Positions 1-6,761 are shown, counted from the first letter of the stretch. The stretch: DNA of 6,995 bases from an uncultured Woeseiaceae bacterium (GCA_945787435.1 CALZHX010000150.1:1-6995); one strand, 5' to 3'. The notes: generated from the sequence alone by a model not told the origin. A program made the numbers and translations.

Positions 1-19
1 ACGAAGCGAGGAGTGCAAC

Positions 20-1459
20 ATGACAGTACTTATCAAGGGCGGCACCGTCGTCAACTCGGACTTTTCACAACGGGCGGACGTGCTCTGCGAAGATGGCGTC
101 ATTACAGCGGTTGGCGAAAACATCGATGCACCGAAAGGCGCCACGGTCGTCGATGCAGGCGGCCAATACGTCATGCCAGGCGGTATCGATCCGCACACGC
201 ATATGCAGTTGCCGTTCATGGGCACAGTGACAACCGAGGATTTCTATTCGGGAACTGCCGCGGGTCTTGCCGGCGGTACGACGATGATCATCGATTTTGC
301 CATCCCGGCACCGCAACAGAACATTATTGAAGCGTACCAGCAGTGGCGCGAATGGGCGGAAAAATCCGTCGCCGACTACTCTTTCCATGTTGCGATCACA
401 TGGTGGGACGACTCCGTGCACGCCGACATGGGCACACTGGTGCGCGAGCACGGCGTCAACAGCTTCAAGCACTTCATGGCGTACAAAGGCGCCATCATGG
501 CCGACGACGAAACTCTCGTGAACAGTTTCACGAGGGCACGCGAACTTGGAGCGATAGTGACAGTGCATGCCGAGAACGGCGAACTCGTATTCCGGCTGCA
601 ACAAGAGATTTTCGAAAAAGGCATCACAGGCCCGGAAGGTCATCCGCTGTCACGCCCACCCCAGGTTGAGGGCGAAGCAGCCAATCGCGCAATACGTATT
701 GCCGAGGTACTCAATGTGCCGCTCTACGTCGTGCACAACTCGTGCAAGCAATCTCTTGAGGCGATTACGCGCGCGCGCAACGAGGGCCAGCGCGTGTTCG
801 GTGAGGTTCTCGCCGGCCACCTGCTGATCGATGACTCGGTGTATCTGGACAAGGACTTCGACACGGCAGCTGCACACGTCATGAGCCCGCCGTTTCGGTC
901 GCACGAACACCAGGAGGCGCTATGGCACGGCCTTCAGTCCGGGAACTTGCAGACGACAGCAACCGATCACTGCTGCTTCTGCGCCGACCAGAAAGCGATG
1001 GGCAAGGACGACTTCCGGCTGATTCCGAATGGCACCGGGGGCGTGGAGAATCGCCTCGAAGTGCTCTGGGACCAGGGCGTGAACACGGGTCGCCTTACGA
1101 TGAACGAATTTGTCGCTGCAACATCAGCTAATGCCGCACAAATTTTTAACGTCTATCCACGCAAGGGCAGTATTTCGACAGGCGCCGACGCCGACATTGT
1201 CGTCTGGGACCCGGAAGCAACAAAGACGATTTCGGCAAAGACCCACCACCAAAATGTCGACTACAATATCTTCGAAGGAATGACCGTTAAGGGCTGTGCT
1301 TCGCATACGATCAGCCGCGGCAAGGTTGTGTACGCCAACGGCGAGCTCGATGTCGAACGCGGCGCCGGTCGTTACGTTGATCGCCCGGCTTTTGCACCGA
1401 TTTACGATGCGTTGCAGAAGCAGGCACAACGTAAGGAGCCGGTGGCGGTCAAGCGCTAA
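20..1459 (+). CDS. hydA: Dihydropyrimidinase (D-hydantoinase family)
   Basis: Cytoplasmic amidohydrolase that opens the ring of 5,6-dihydrouracil or dihydrothymine to give N-carbamoyl-beta-alanine or its methyl homologue, the second step of reductive pyrimidine breakdown. The 479 residues match the family's usual length. Visible binuclear metal site: His59 and His61 (DPHTH), Lys150 in SFKHFMAYKG (the lysine carboxylated in the family), His183 (VHAEN), His239 (VVHNSC) and Asp316 (ATDHC). Tyr155 fits the substrate-gating tyrosine, and Ser289 (MSPPF) and Asn337 (PNGTGG) fit the substrate-binding positions. GAGGAG at 8-13 sits 6 bases before the ATG. It is first in the visible operon, 17 bases before preT. 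The sequence alone cannot fully separate dihydropyrimidinase from hydantoinase or phenylhydantoinase; adjacent preT and preA favour dihydropyrimidinase. All expected catalytic residues are present and I see no damage. Confidence 0.95.
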   Translation: MTVLIKGGTVVNSDFSQRADVLCEDGVITAVGENIDAPKGATVVDAGGQYVMPGGIDPHTHMQLPFMGTVTTEDFYSGTAAGLAGGTTMIIDFAIPAPQQNIIEAYQQWREWAEKSVADYSFHVAITWWDDSVHADMGTLVREHGVNSFKHFMAYKGAIMADDETLVNSFTRARELGAIVTVHAENGELVFRLQQEIFEKGITGPEGHPLSRPPQVEGEAANRAIRIAEVLNVPLYVVHNSCKQSLEAITRARNEGQRVFGEVLAGHLLIDDSVYLDKDFDTAAAHVMSPPFRSHEHQEALWHGLQSGNLQTTATDHCCFCADQKAMGKDDFRLIPNGTGGVENRLEVLWDQGVNTGRLTMNEFVAATSANAAQIFNVYPRKGSISTGADADIVVWDPEATKTISAKTHHQNVDYNIFEGMTVKGCASHTISRGKVVYANGELDVERGAGRYVDRPAFAPIYDALQKQAQRKEPVAVKR

Positions 1460-1476
1460 CCGATCGGAAACGACCA

Positions 1477-2793
1477 ATGCCAGATCCCGACATTCGTGCG
1501 CATCGCCTCGGCAAGGCCGAGATCGAAGATAACTTCGCTGACCTGCACCCACCGCTGTCGCGTTCGGAAGCGCTGATCGAAGCAGACCGCTGCTACTTTT
1601 GCTTTGATGCGCCGTGCACGACGGCCTGCCCGACCGGTATCGATATACCGTCTTTTATTCAGAAGATTCGCAGTGACAACGTCCGCGGCTCGGCGAAAAC
1701 AATTCTCAGCGAGAACATCATGGGCGGCATGTGCGCCCGCGTCTGCCCGACCGAGGTCTTGTGCGAAGAAGCCTGCGTACGTAATACGCACGAAGACAAG
1801 CCGGTCGAGATCGGACTGTTGCAACGTTTTGCCACGGACCCGATCCTTGAGGATGGAGTGCACCTGTTTGAACGTGCTGAGGCAAGCGGCAAGCGCGTCG
1901 CCGTCGTCGGCGGTGGCCCGGCCGGCCTGTCATGCGCCCATCGACTCGCAATGCTCGGGCACGAGGTGAAAGTGTTCAACCGCGACCCTCGTCCCGGTGG
2001 CCTGAACGAATACGGAATAGCCGCTTACAAGGCCGTCGACAACTTTGCGCAACGCGAAGTCGACTGGATTCTCTCAATTGGTGGCGTAGAGGTGGAAGAT
2101 GGTGTTTCCCTGGGTGGCGACTTTTCACTGTCCGCACTGCGCGACGCCTACGATGCCGTCTTCCTCGGTATCGGCCTGACACTGGTCAACGACCTGAACA
2201 TCGATAACGAAGACCTGCCAGGCGTTGAGAACGCGACCGACTACATCGCTGAACTCAGACAGGCCGAAGACAAGTCCACGTTACCCGTCGGGCGCAATGT
2301 CGTTGTTATCGGCGGCGGCATGACGGCGATCGACATCGCCGTGCAGTCAAAAAGACTGGGCGCGGAGAGAGTTGACCTGGTGTACCGGCGCGGCCCTGAC
2401 GACATGAGCGCCTCGGAGTTCGAACAGCACCTGGCGCAGGTCAGCGGCGTCTCTGTGCATCACTGGCTGCATCCGAAAGCACTGCTTGGCGATGATCACG
2501 TAACCTCCATCGAGTTCGACAAAAACGGTCAGTCGATCACAATGGAGGCCGATGTTGTTTTCAAGGCCATTGGGCAGCGGCTTGCCGACCAGCAACTGGC
2601 CAGCGAACTACAGGGCATAGACGTTGAGTACGGCAAGATCGTTGTTAATGACAGCCAGGCCACAACGTTGCCGGGCGTCTGGGCCGGCGGCGATTGTGTC
2701 GCAGGTGGCGAAGACTTGACGGTCAGTGCCGTGCAACATGGAAAGGTCGCCGCTCACGCGATCGACCGCTACCTCGGAGGCGACAATGGCTGA
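1477..2793 (+). CDS. preT: NAD-dependent dihydropyrimidine dehydrogenase, flavin/Fe-S subunit PreT
   Basis: Electron-input subunit of the PreT-PreA enzyme that reduces uracil and thymine to the dihydro forms. It takes electrons from NAD(P)H at FAD and passes them through Fe-S clusters to PreA. The 438 residues correspond to the N-terminal half of mammalian DPD. Eight cysteines (39, 42, 47, 51, 86, 90, 96, 100) have exactly the DPD spacing (offset 40). Gln116 falls where DPD Gln156 ligates the second [4Fe-4S] cluster. An FAD dinucleotide fold follows at 141-171 (VVGGGPAGL), then a second nucleotide-binding fold at 275-305 (VVVIGGGMTA) for the nicotinamide cofactor, and a C-terminal FAD motif (VWAGGDCVAGGED, 401-413). 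NADH preference is inferred from bacterial PreT and not visible here. The start has only a weak GGAAA upstream (1466-1470). The stop overlaps preA by 8 bases. Confidence 0.95.
   Translation: MPDPDIRAHRLGKAEIEDNFADLHPPLSRSEALIEADRCYFCFDAPCTTACPTGIDIPSFIQKIRSDNVRGSAKTILSENIMGGMCARVCPTEVLCEEACVRNTHEDKPVEIGLLQRFATDPILEDGVHLFERAEASGKRVAVVGGGPAGLSCAHRLAMLGHEVKVFNRDPRPGGLNEYGIAAYKAVDNFAQREVDWILSIGGVEVEDGVSLGGDFSLSALRDAYDAVFLGIGLTLVNDLNIDNEDLPGVENATDYIAELRQAEDKSTLPVGRNVVVIGGGMTAIDIAVQSKRLGAERVDLVYRRGPDDMSASEFEQHLAQVSGVSVHHWLHPKALLGDDHVTSIEFDKNGQSITMEADVVFKAIGQRLADQQLASELQGIDVEYGKIVVNDSQATTLPGVWAGGDCVAGGEDLTVSAVQHGKVAAHAIDRYLGGDNG
2776..2780 (+). promoter_or_regulatory. Shine-Dalgarno of preA, inside the end of preT
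   Basis: GGAGG lies 5 bases before the ATG at 2786 and fixes that start over the longer in-frame start at 2726. It sits within the last codons of preT, so ribosomes finishing preT are placed directly at the preA start. Confidence 0.8.
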
Positions 2794-4060
2794 CCTGACG
2801 TCAGAATTTCTCGGCATCCCATCGCCAAACCCGTTCTGGCTGGCATCTGCTCCGCCGACGGACAAGGCCTACAACGTCAACCGCGCGTTTGAGGCCGGCT
2901 GGGGTGGCTTCGTCTGGAAAACGCTCGGGGAGGCGGGCCCGCCGATTGTCAACGTCAGTGGACCGCGTTACAGCGCCATTCACAGCAACGACCGCCGCGT
3001 CATTGGTTTCAACAATATCGAACTGATCACCGACCGGCCGCTGGAGACAAATCTCGAGGAAATTCGCCAGGTCAAACGTGACTGGCCGGACCGGGCGCTG
3101 GTCGCGTCGGTCATGTTGCCGATGAACGAGAAAGCCTGGGCCGACCACGTGCCGATGATCGAGGACACGGGCGCAGATGCACTCGAGCTGAATTTCGGTT
3201 GCCCACACGGCATGTCCGAGCGCGGCATGGGCGCAGCCGTTGGCCAGGTGCCCGAGTACATCCAGATGGCGACCGAATGGTGCAAGAAAGCCGCTAGCGT
3301 TCCTGTCATCGTCAAACTCACACCAAATGTGGCGACCGTCGTTCCGCCTGCCAAAGCGGCAAAGGATGGCGGTGCCGATGCCGTATCGCTGATTAACACG
3401 GTCAACTCAATCATGCGTGTCAATTACGACACATTGACCATGTACCCGACGACCGACGGCATGGGCACGCATGGCGGATACTGTGGCGAAGCCGTTAAGC
3501 CGATCGCGCTGAACATGGTCGCCGAGATTGCACGCACGGCAGACACAAGGGATTTGCCAATTTCAGGCATTGGCGGCATCAGCGACTGGCGTGATGCCGT
3601 GGACTTTTTGGCACTCGGCGCAAGCAACGTCCAGGTATGTACCGCGGCTATGGTCTACGGCTTCAAGATCATCGACGACCTCACCGACGGGCTCAGCACA
3701 TTTCTCGACGACAAGGGCATGACCTCGGTATCCGAACTCGTCGGCAAAGCGGTGCCCAGTGTCACCGACTGGCAGTACCTGAACCTGAACTACGTTGAGA
3801 AAGCTGTCATCGACCAGGATCTGTGCATCGAGTGCGGTCGCTGCCATATTGTTTGCGAGGATACGTCACACCAGGCGATAACGAATATGGTCGACGGCGA
3901 GAGACACTTCGAAGTCATTGACGATGAATGCGTTGGCTGTAATCTTTGCGCGTGCGTGTGCCCGGTTGACAGTTGCATTACGATGAAACAGGTTCCGAAC
4001 GAACTTGCGCCTGGCAACTGGACCGAACACCCGAATAACCCGGTGAGAAAAACGAAATGA
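2786..4060 (+). CDS. preA: NAD-dependent dihydropyrimidine dehydrogenase, catalytic subunit PreA
   Basis: FMN subunit where uracil or thymine is reduced, partner of PreT in the cytoplasm; 424 residues, equivalent to the C-terminal half of mammalian DPD. An FMN-binding beta/alpha barrel of the dihydroorotate dehydrogenase type spans about 1-320. It is followed by a two-cluster ferredoxin domain: Cys347, 350, 353, 357 and Cys382, 385, 388, 392. Aligned by spacing to DPD, Cys139 (NFGCPHG) is the catalytic Cys671. Lys45 and Lys177 fit Lys574 and Lys709. Asn77, Glu79, Asn136, Asn204 and Thr205 fit the substrate ligands. Gly138 replaces DPD Ser670. The ATG at 2786 is preferred to the in-frame ATG at 2726 because GGAGG at 2776-2780 lies 5 bases before it and MADLTSEFLG begins the conserved domain. 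It overlaps preT by 8 bases and cdd by 4, suggesting coupled translation. Confidence 0.95.
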   Translation: MADLTSEFLGIPSPNPFWLASAPPTDKAYNVNRAFEAGWGGFVWKTLGEAGPPIVNVSGPRYSAIHSNDRRVIGFNNIELITDRPLETNLEEIRQVKRDWPDRALVASVMLPMNEKAWADHVPMIEDTGADALELNFGCPHGMSERGMGAAVGQVPEYIQMATEWCKKAASVPVIVKLTPNVATVVPPAKAAKDGGADAVSLINTVNSIMRVNYDTLTMYPTTDGMGTHGGYCGEAVKPIALNMVAEIARTADTRDLPISGIGGISDWRDAVDFLALGASNVQVCTAAMVYGFKIIDDLTDGLSTFLDDKGMTSVSELVGKAVPSVTDWQYLNLNYVEKAVIDQDLCIECGRCHIVCEDTSHQAITNMVDGERHFEVIDDECVGCNLCACVCPVDSCITMKQVPNELAPGNWTEHPNNPVRKTK

Positions 4061-4452
4061 CCGACGACGACCTACTCGATGCGGCCCGCAAGGTGCGCGA
4101 CCAGGCACACTGCCCTTACTCAGGATTCAGCGTCGGCGCCGCGTTGATCGATGAAAACGGCAATTTACATGTCGGCTGCAACGTCGAGAACGCCGCCTAC
4201 TCGAACGTGAGTTGTGCCGAAGCCGGGGCCATTAGCGCCATGGTTTCTTCGGGAGGCACTCGTATTGTGACAATTGCGGTCGCCGGGGGCAGCAAGGGAG
4301 AGAAGTCTCGGGCGTGCACACCCTGTGGTGGCTGCCGGCAGCGTATTCATGAATTCTCGGACGCAAAGACGCGGGTTATCGTCAAGGACGATGATGAGAC
4401 CTGGCACAGCTATACGATGGCGGAGTTGCTGCCCAGCTCGTTCCACCTGTAG
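4057..4452 (+). CDS. cdd: Cytidine deaminase (homotetrameric type)
   Basis: Zinc enzyme that deaminates cytidine and deoxycytidine to uridine and deoxyuridine in the cytoplasm. At 131 residues it has the size of the small tetrameric class. Zinc ligands are Cys53, Cys90 and Cys93 (SCAE and PCGGC), with Glu55 as the proton shuttle. Phe24, Asn42 and Glu44 (CNVENAAY) match the base- and ribose-binding residues of the Bacillus enzyme, so a nucleoside substrate is likely. The C-terminus LLPSSF resembles the family's LLPxxF. Oddity: residue 56, an arginine in the Bacillus enzyme that balances zinc-site charge, is alanine here (CAEAGA). The ATGA overlap with preA and GGTGAG at 4042-4047, 9 bases upstream, fix the start. 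Its place at the end of the operon suggests it supplies uridine; the step freeing uracil (a phosphorylase or hydrolase) is not in this window. Confidence 0.93.
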   Translation: MTDDDLLDAARKVRDQAHCPYSGFSVGAALIDENGNLHVGCNVENAAYSNVSCAEAGAISAMVSSGGTRIVTIAVAGGSKGEKSRACTPCGGCRQRIHEFSDAKTRVIVKDDDETWHSYTMAELLPSSFHL

Positions 4453-4530
4453 GAACCCGCAACCTGCGAGCGACCGCCTTGCACTCGAGGCCGACCGTTC
4501 AAACCGCTGGTTCAGGAATCGGAGTTCGAT

Positions 4531-5487
4531 ATGAGGTTAAAGAGGCTCATCTACACCGTTCTGATTATTGTCCTCGCAGGTTCTGCAATAAGCGGTGTCG
4601 CCGACAATGTATCTCAGACATACGCAGAGCAAGCATTAAAGCGCGCACTGGCCACTTTCGCCGCGGCTCGAGCTCTAAATGGTGTCATATCGGTCGCGCA
4701 AGGCACCGAGATCGCACTCGAGCCGGGTGGCGTTGGCGTCATGTTGACGCCCGGCCAGGTTCTCGATCCAGTCAACGATCTTGTTGAGCGATTTTCGAGC
4801 GTAATGTTGGTTGCATCAAGTTCCCTCGGTATTCAACTGATACTCCTGGAGATACTGTCCTGGTGGGTCGTTACGGCTATGCTTGTTTTGACACTGGCTC
4901 TCTGGCTTGCTTCGCTATGGTCTCCCGCGTTGCGGAAAAATAAGTACGCAGGGTTGACGATTCGGATGGCTATGATTTTGGCTGTCATCCGTTTTGCGGT
5001 GCCGGTGGTAATAATTTGCACGAACTTTTTCTTTGATACGTTCTTGCTGTCAAAGCACGAAGTTGCGAGCAATGAATTGACTTCGTCAACAATGAGTATT
5101 GAGGAATTGAATGCTCAAATTGACGACAACATGCAGCCTGATGACCAACCATCATCAGAAGAGGCGTCTGAACTGCCATCGGACGACAGTTCTTTTCAAC
5201 TTCCGGATTTCGGGGAGTTGGCGTCAGAACTTCGGAGTTCGGCAGTAGAAATGTATGCAGATGCCGCGGACTGGATTGGCTCGATGAGTATTTCCGCGAC
5301 AATTGAACAACTCGAAGAAAGTGCAGCCCAGGCAACCAGCCATATCATTAATCTGATTGTCATTTTTGTGCTGCAGACAATTATTCTACCGCTAGGCATT
5401 CTTTGGCTTTTCGTGGAGTTATTGAAGGCGCTTGCTGCCAGGTCACTGTCTTTCGTATCTGGACAGGCCAGCCCGCAAGCCGAGTAG
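4531..5487 (+). CDS. Unknown multi-pass inner-membrane protein with an acidic non-membrane domain
   Basis: I do not recognise this 318-residue protein. It has a basic N-terminus (MRLKR) with a hydrophobic segment at 6-22 that is either a membrane anchor or a signal peptide, then a soluble stretch to about 88. A long hydrophobic block covers 89-130, a basic loop 131-145 (R135, K136, K138, R145), and a membrane segment 146-172. Residues 174-270 are soluble and strongly acidic, rich in D, E, S, P and Q between about 180 and 230. The last membrane segment is 271-298, with K299 and R304 behind it. The positive-inside rule favours N-terminus in, the acidic part in the periplasm and C-terminus in, which requires residues 89-108 to be re-entrant or lie along the membrane. 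The ATG has GGAG at 4521-4524, 6 bases upstream. It lies 78 bases after cdd without a clear terminator between, so read-through is possible. No catalytic motif is visible. Confidence 0.85.
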   Translation: MRLKRLIYTVLIIVLAGSAISGVADNVSQTYAEQALKRALATFAAARALNGVISVAQGTEIALEPGGVGVMLTPGQVLDPVNDLVERFSSVMLVASSSLGIQLILLEILSWWVVTAMLVLTLALWLASLWSPALRKNKYAGLTIRMAMILAVIRFAVPVVIICTNFFFDTFLLSKHEVASNELTSSTMSIEELNAQIDDNMQPDDQPSSEEASELPSDDSSFQLPDFGELASELRSSAVEMYADAADWIGSMSISATIEQLEESAAQATSHIINLIVIFVLQTIILPLGILWLFVELLKALAARSLSFVSGQASPQAE

Positions 5488-5491
5488 ATGA

Positions 5492-5523
5492 ACTGTCTGC
5501 CAGTCGACGGTGTTTTCATTTTG
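5492..5523 (+). terminator. Possible weak terminator after the membrane-protein gene
   Basis: ACTGT (5492-5496) can pair with ACGGT (5507-5511), one pair being G-T, around a 10-base loop. A T-rich stretch, TGTTTTCATTTTG, follows at 5511-5523. The stem is short and weak; only its place just behind a stop codon and the T-rich tail argue for termination. Confidence 0.25.
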
Positions 5524-5605
5524 CGACACATGCCACCCTAGCAAGACATAAATGCGTCGGGACCTGGCGACACGTCATTCAGCAACAAGTCGTTGATTGG
5601 CGACA
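5521..5605 (+). repeat. Three copies of an 8-base word T[T/G]GCGACA
   Basis: TTGCGACA at 5521-5528 and TGGCGACA at 5565-5572 and 5598-5605 lie in the same direction, 44 and 33 bases apart, in the gap upstream of the exported-protein gene. The spacings are multiples of 11, close to whole helical turns, as would suit a regulator binding one face. Chance cannot be excluded for so short a word. Apart from this and the weak hairpin at its left end, I see no gene and no convincing promoter in 5488-5715. Confidence 0.3.
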
Positions 5606-5715
5606 AATAACGGGATATGTCAGAACCTGCACACGCTACCCACGTAGGCAAGTAGTCTTTTAACACGTGCTACAAGAAACCAGCCTCGAAAGACCATAGT
5701 GGCAACGAAAAAACC

Positions 5716-5721
5716 GGGGAG
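5716..5721 (+). promoter_or_regulatory. Shine-Dalgarno that fixes the start at 5729
   Basis: GGGGAG lies 7 bases before the ATG at 5729. The alternative in-frame GTG at 5699 has no such site and would put ten charged or polar residues ahead of the signal peptide. Confidence 0.75.
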
Positions 5722-5728
5722 AATTAAC

Positions 5729-6148
5729 ATGCGACGCCTCATTGTTTTTGCAGTTCTAATCTCATTCTCAGCCACTACTCTGGCGACCCAGACGATTGCA
5801 ACCGCGGACAACTACAACGCTGTCGCATACTTCACGTCCGGGCTTGTCGATGGTGAGCCCATCGACCGGATCGATACCGCTTATCTCAGCCAGGACTACA
5901 TCGTCCTGTATGTCGATTGGGACAAAATGGGAATGCGCGCGTACCGTACTGAGGTTCGAATCGTCGATCCGAATGGCCAGGTCATTGGCAAGATTCGGAA
6001 CACCATTTTGCCGAGTAACGGACGCTACTATACTTACTACTACTACCGCCCTAACCCGGAGGACATGCCCGGTGACTGGACCTATCAGATGTATGTCGAC
6101 GGCCGTAACGCATTCGAGGCCCGGATACCCGTTGTAGCCGCAGAATGA
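5729..6148 (+). CDS. Small exported protein, probable beta-sandwich, function unknown
   Basis: A 139-residue protein that I cannot assign. Residues 1-19 form a Sec signal peptide: MRR, a hydrophobic core, then a likely cut after TTLA. The mature part of about 120 residues has no cysteine and alternates hydrophobic and polar residues (YIVLYVDWD, EVRIVDPNG, GKIRNTIL), as in beta strands. Near the end, PGDWTYQMYVDGR (114-126) resembles the last strands of Ig-like periplasmic domains, where a PGxW turn leads into an edge strand; that likeness is from memory. Residues 100-106 hold six tyrosines in seven positions (YYTYYYY). It probably acts in the periplasm or at the cell surface, perhaps as a binding module. 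It follows the membrane-protein gene by 241 bases, in the same direction; a functional link is a guess. Confidence 0.82.
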   Translation: MRRLIVFAVLISFSATTLATQTIATADNYNAVAYFTSGLVDGEPIDRIDTAYLSQDYIVLYVDWDKMGMRAYRTEVRIVDPNGQVIGKIRNTILPSNGRYYTYYYYRPNPEDMPGDWTYQMYVDGRNAFEARIPVVAAE

Positions 6149-6169
6149 TGCCAGCGCAAAGCATGTGAC

Positions 6170-6185
6170 GGTTCAGGGATGAACC
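6170..6185 (+). terminator. Hairpin with a GNRA-type loop after the exported-protein gene
   Basis: GGTTCA (6170-6175) and TGAACC (6180-6185) form a perfect 6-pair stem closed by the loop GGGA, which fits the stable GNRA tetraloop class. It starts 21 bases after the stop. There is no T run behind it, so it is more likely a 3'-end stabilising structure or a weak terminator than a classical intrinsic terminator. Confidence 0.35.
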
Positions 6186-6254
6186 ACACCACGCAATTGT
6201 TCTCTACGCCGATAATCTGTCAATTTTCCCTGGGATGTGCGATAGGTATCCACT

Positions 6255-6761
6255 ATGCCTATACCAAGGACAAGAAATGAACTCGTCGACCAGGTCGAGG
6301 CTGCGTTCCAAAAGCTAGGCGCTGAACTGCGCGAATTGGATGTTGAATTGGCCGACAAGAATTGCGTTGATGATTGGTCGATAAAGGATTTACTTGCCGT
6401 CCGTTTATGGTGGACAAGAAATGTCTTGAACTGGGTTGAGAAAGGCAAGCAAGGCAAGGTTCCGGTCACACCGGCGAGAGGCTATCGCTGGAACGAAACG
6501 CCCCGATTGAATGCGGACATTGTCGACAAGTCACGAAGTCGAAGCTTCAGGTCTATCGTTTCAGACCTGCGCAAACAGTACTCGCGGCTTCTATTGACGA
6601 TTGAAGGATTAAACGACGAACAGCTGCTGGAAATCGGTATTTATGAATGGGCCGGGCGGTATCCGATTTCTCGCTGGTTATCCATAAATACGGTGCGCCA
6701 GTACCAAACAGCCCGCACTTACATTCGTCGAGTTAAGAAGCAACCGAAAAAGAACAACTAG
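6255..6761 (+). CDS. ClbS/DfsB (DUF1706) family four-helix-bundle protein
   Basis: A 168-residue cytoplasmic protein with the pattern of the ClbS/DfsB family, whose named member ClbS protects colibactin producers by opening the toxin's cyclopropane ring. Visible hallmarks are the opening PRTRNELVDQVEAAF, WSIKDLLA at 41-48, the helix ending LNWVEKGKQGKVP, and GYRWNETPRLN at 76-86, which is very typical. A basic tail, IRRVKKQPKKNN, ends the protein. Where related proteins usually have histidine (the DLLAH and HY positions), this one has Val49 and Gln149, so a metal site of the related DinB fold is unlikely to be intact. Most family members have no known substrate and no toxin genes lie nearby, so a role in resistance is only a possibility. 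The ATG has a weak AGG 8 bases upstream (6244-6246). It looks fairly A/T-rich beside the first operon, perhaps reflecting separate origin. Confidence 0.85.
   Translation: MPIPRTRNELVDQVEAAFQKLGAELRELDVELADKNCVDDWSIKDLLAVRLWWTRNVLNWVEKGKQGKVPVTPARGYRWNETPRLNADIVDKSRSRSFRSIVSDLRKQYSRLLLTIEGLNDEQLLEIGIYEWAGRYPISRWLSINTVRQYQTARTYIRRVKKQPKKNN

Noticed and set aside
65..643. 192-residue open frame on the minus strand across hydA
   Set aside because: It is opposite a strongly conserved gene, its composition is that of a reverse-strand shadow, and no domain or start signal supports it.
2726..2785. Longer PreA with 20 extra N-terminal residues from the ATG at 2726
   Set aside because: The added part lies wholly inside preT coding sequence, has no Shine-Dalgarno of its own and no family resemblance; the ATG at 2786 has a strong one and begins the conserved domain.
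3191..3245. Apparent loss of the catalytic cysteine in PreA (AVGQ against ACGQ in DPD)
   Set aside because: Counting from known DPD positions shows that the catalytic Cys671 is the one in the CPHG motif, which is present here as Cys139; the Val lies further along the loop.
4453..4530. Promoter or terminator between cdd and the membrane-protein gene
   Set aside because: TTGCAC at 4479-4484 has no matching -10 box, and the only stems (such as AACC-gct-GGTT at 4502-4512) are four pairs long with no T run.
5403..5663. 86-residue open frame overlapping the end of the membrane-protein gene and the gap after it
   Set aside because: It starts at a TTG inside another gene, has no ribosome binding site and reads as low-order basic and cysteine-containing sequence without a recognisable motif.
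5699..5728. Longer exported protein from a GTG at 5699
   Set aside because: No ribosome binding site precedes it, and it would place a lysine-rich leader before the signal peptide; the ATG at 5729 has a strong site.
6211..6216. GATAAT as the -10 box of the ClbS-like gene
   Set aside because: It matches five of six bases, but nothing resembling a -35 box lies 16-18 bases before it; TTGTTC at 6197-6202 is only 8 bases away. Too weak to list.
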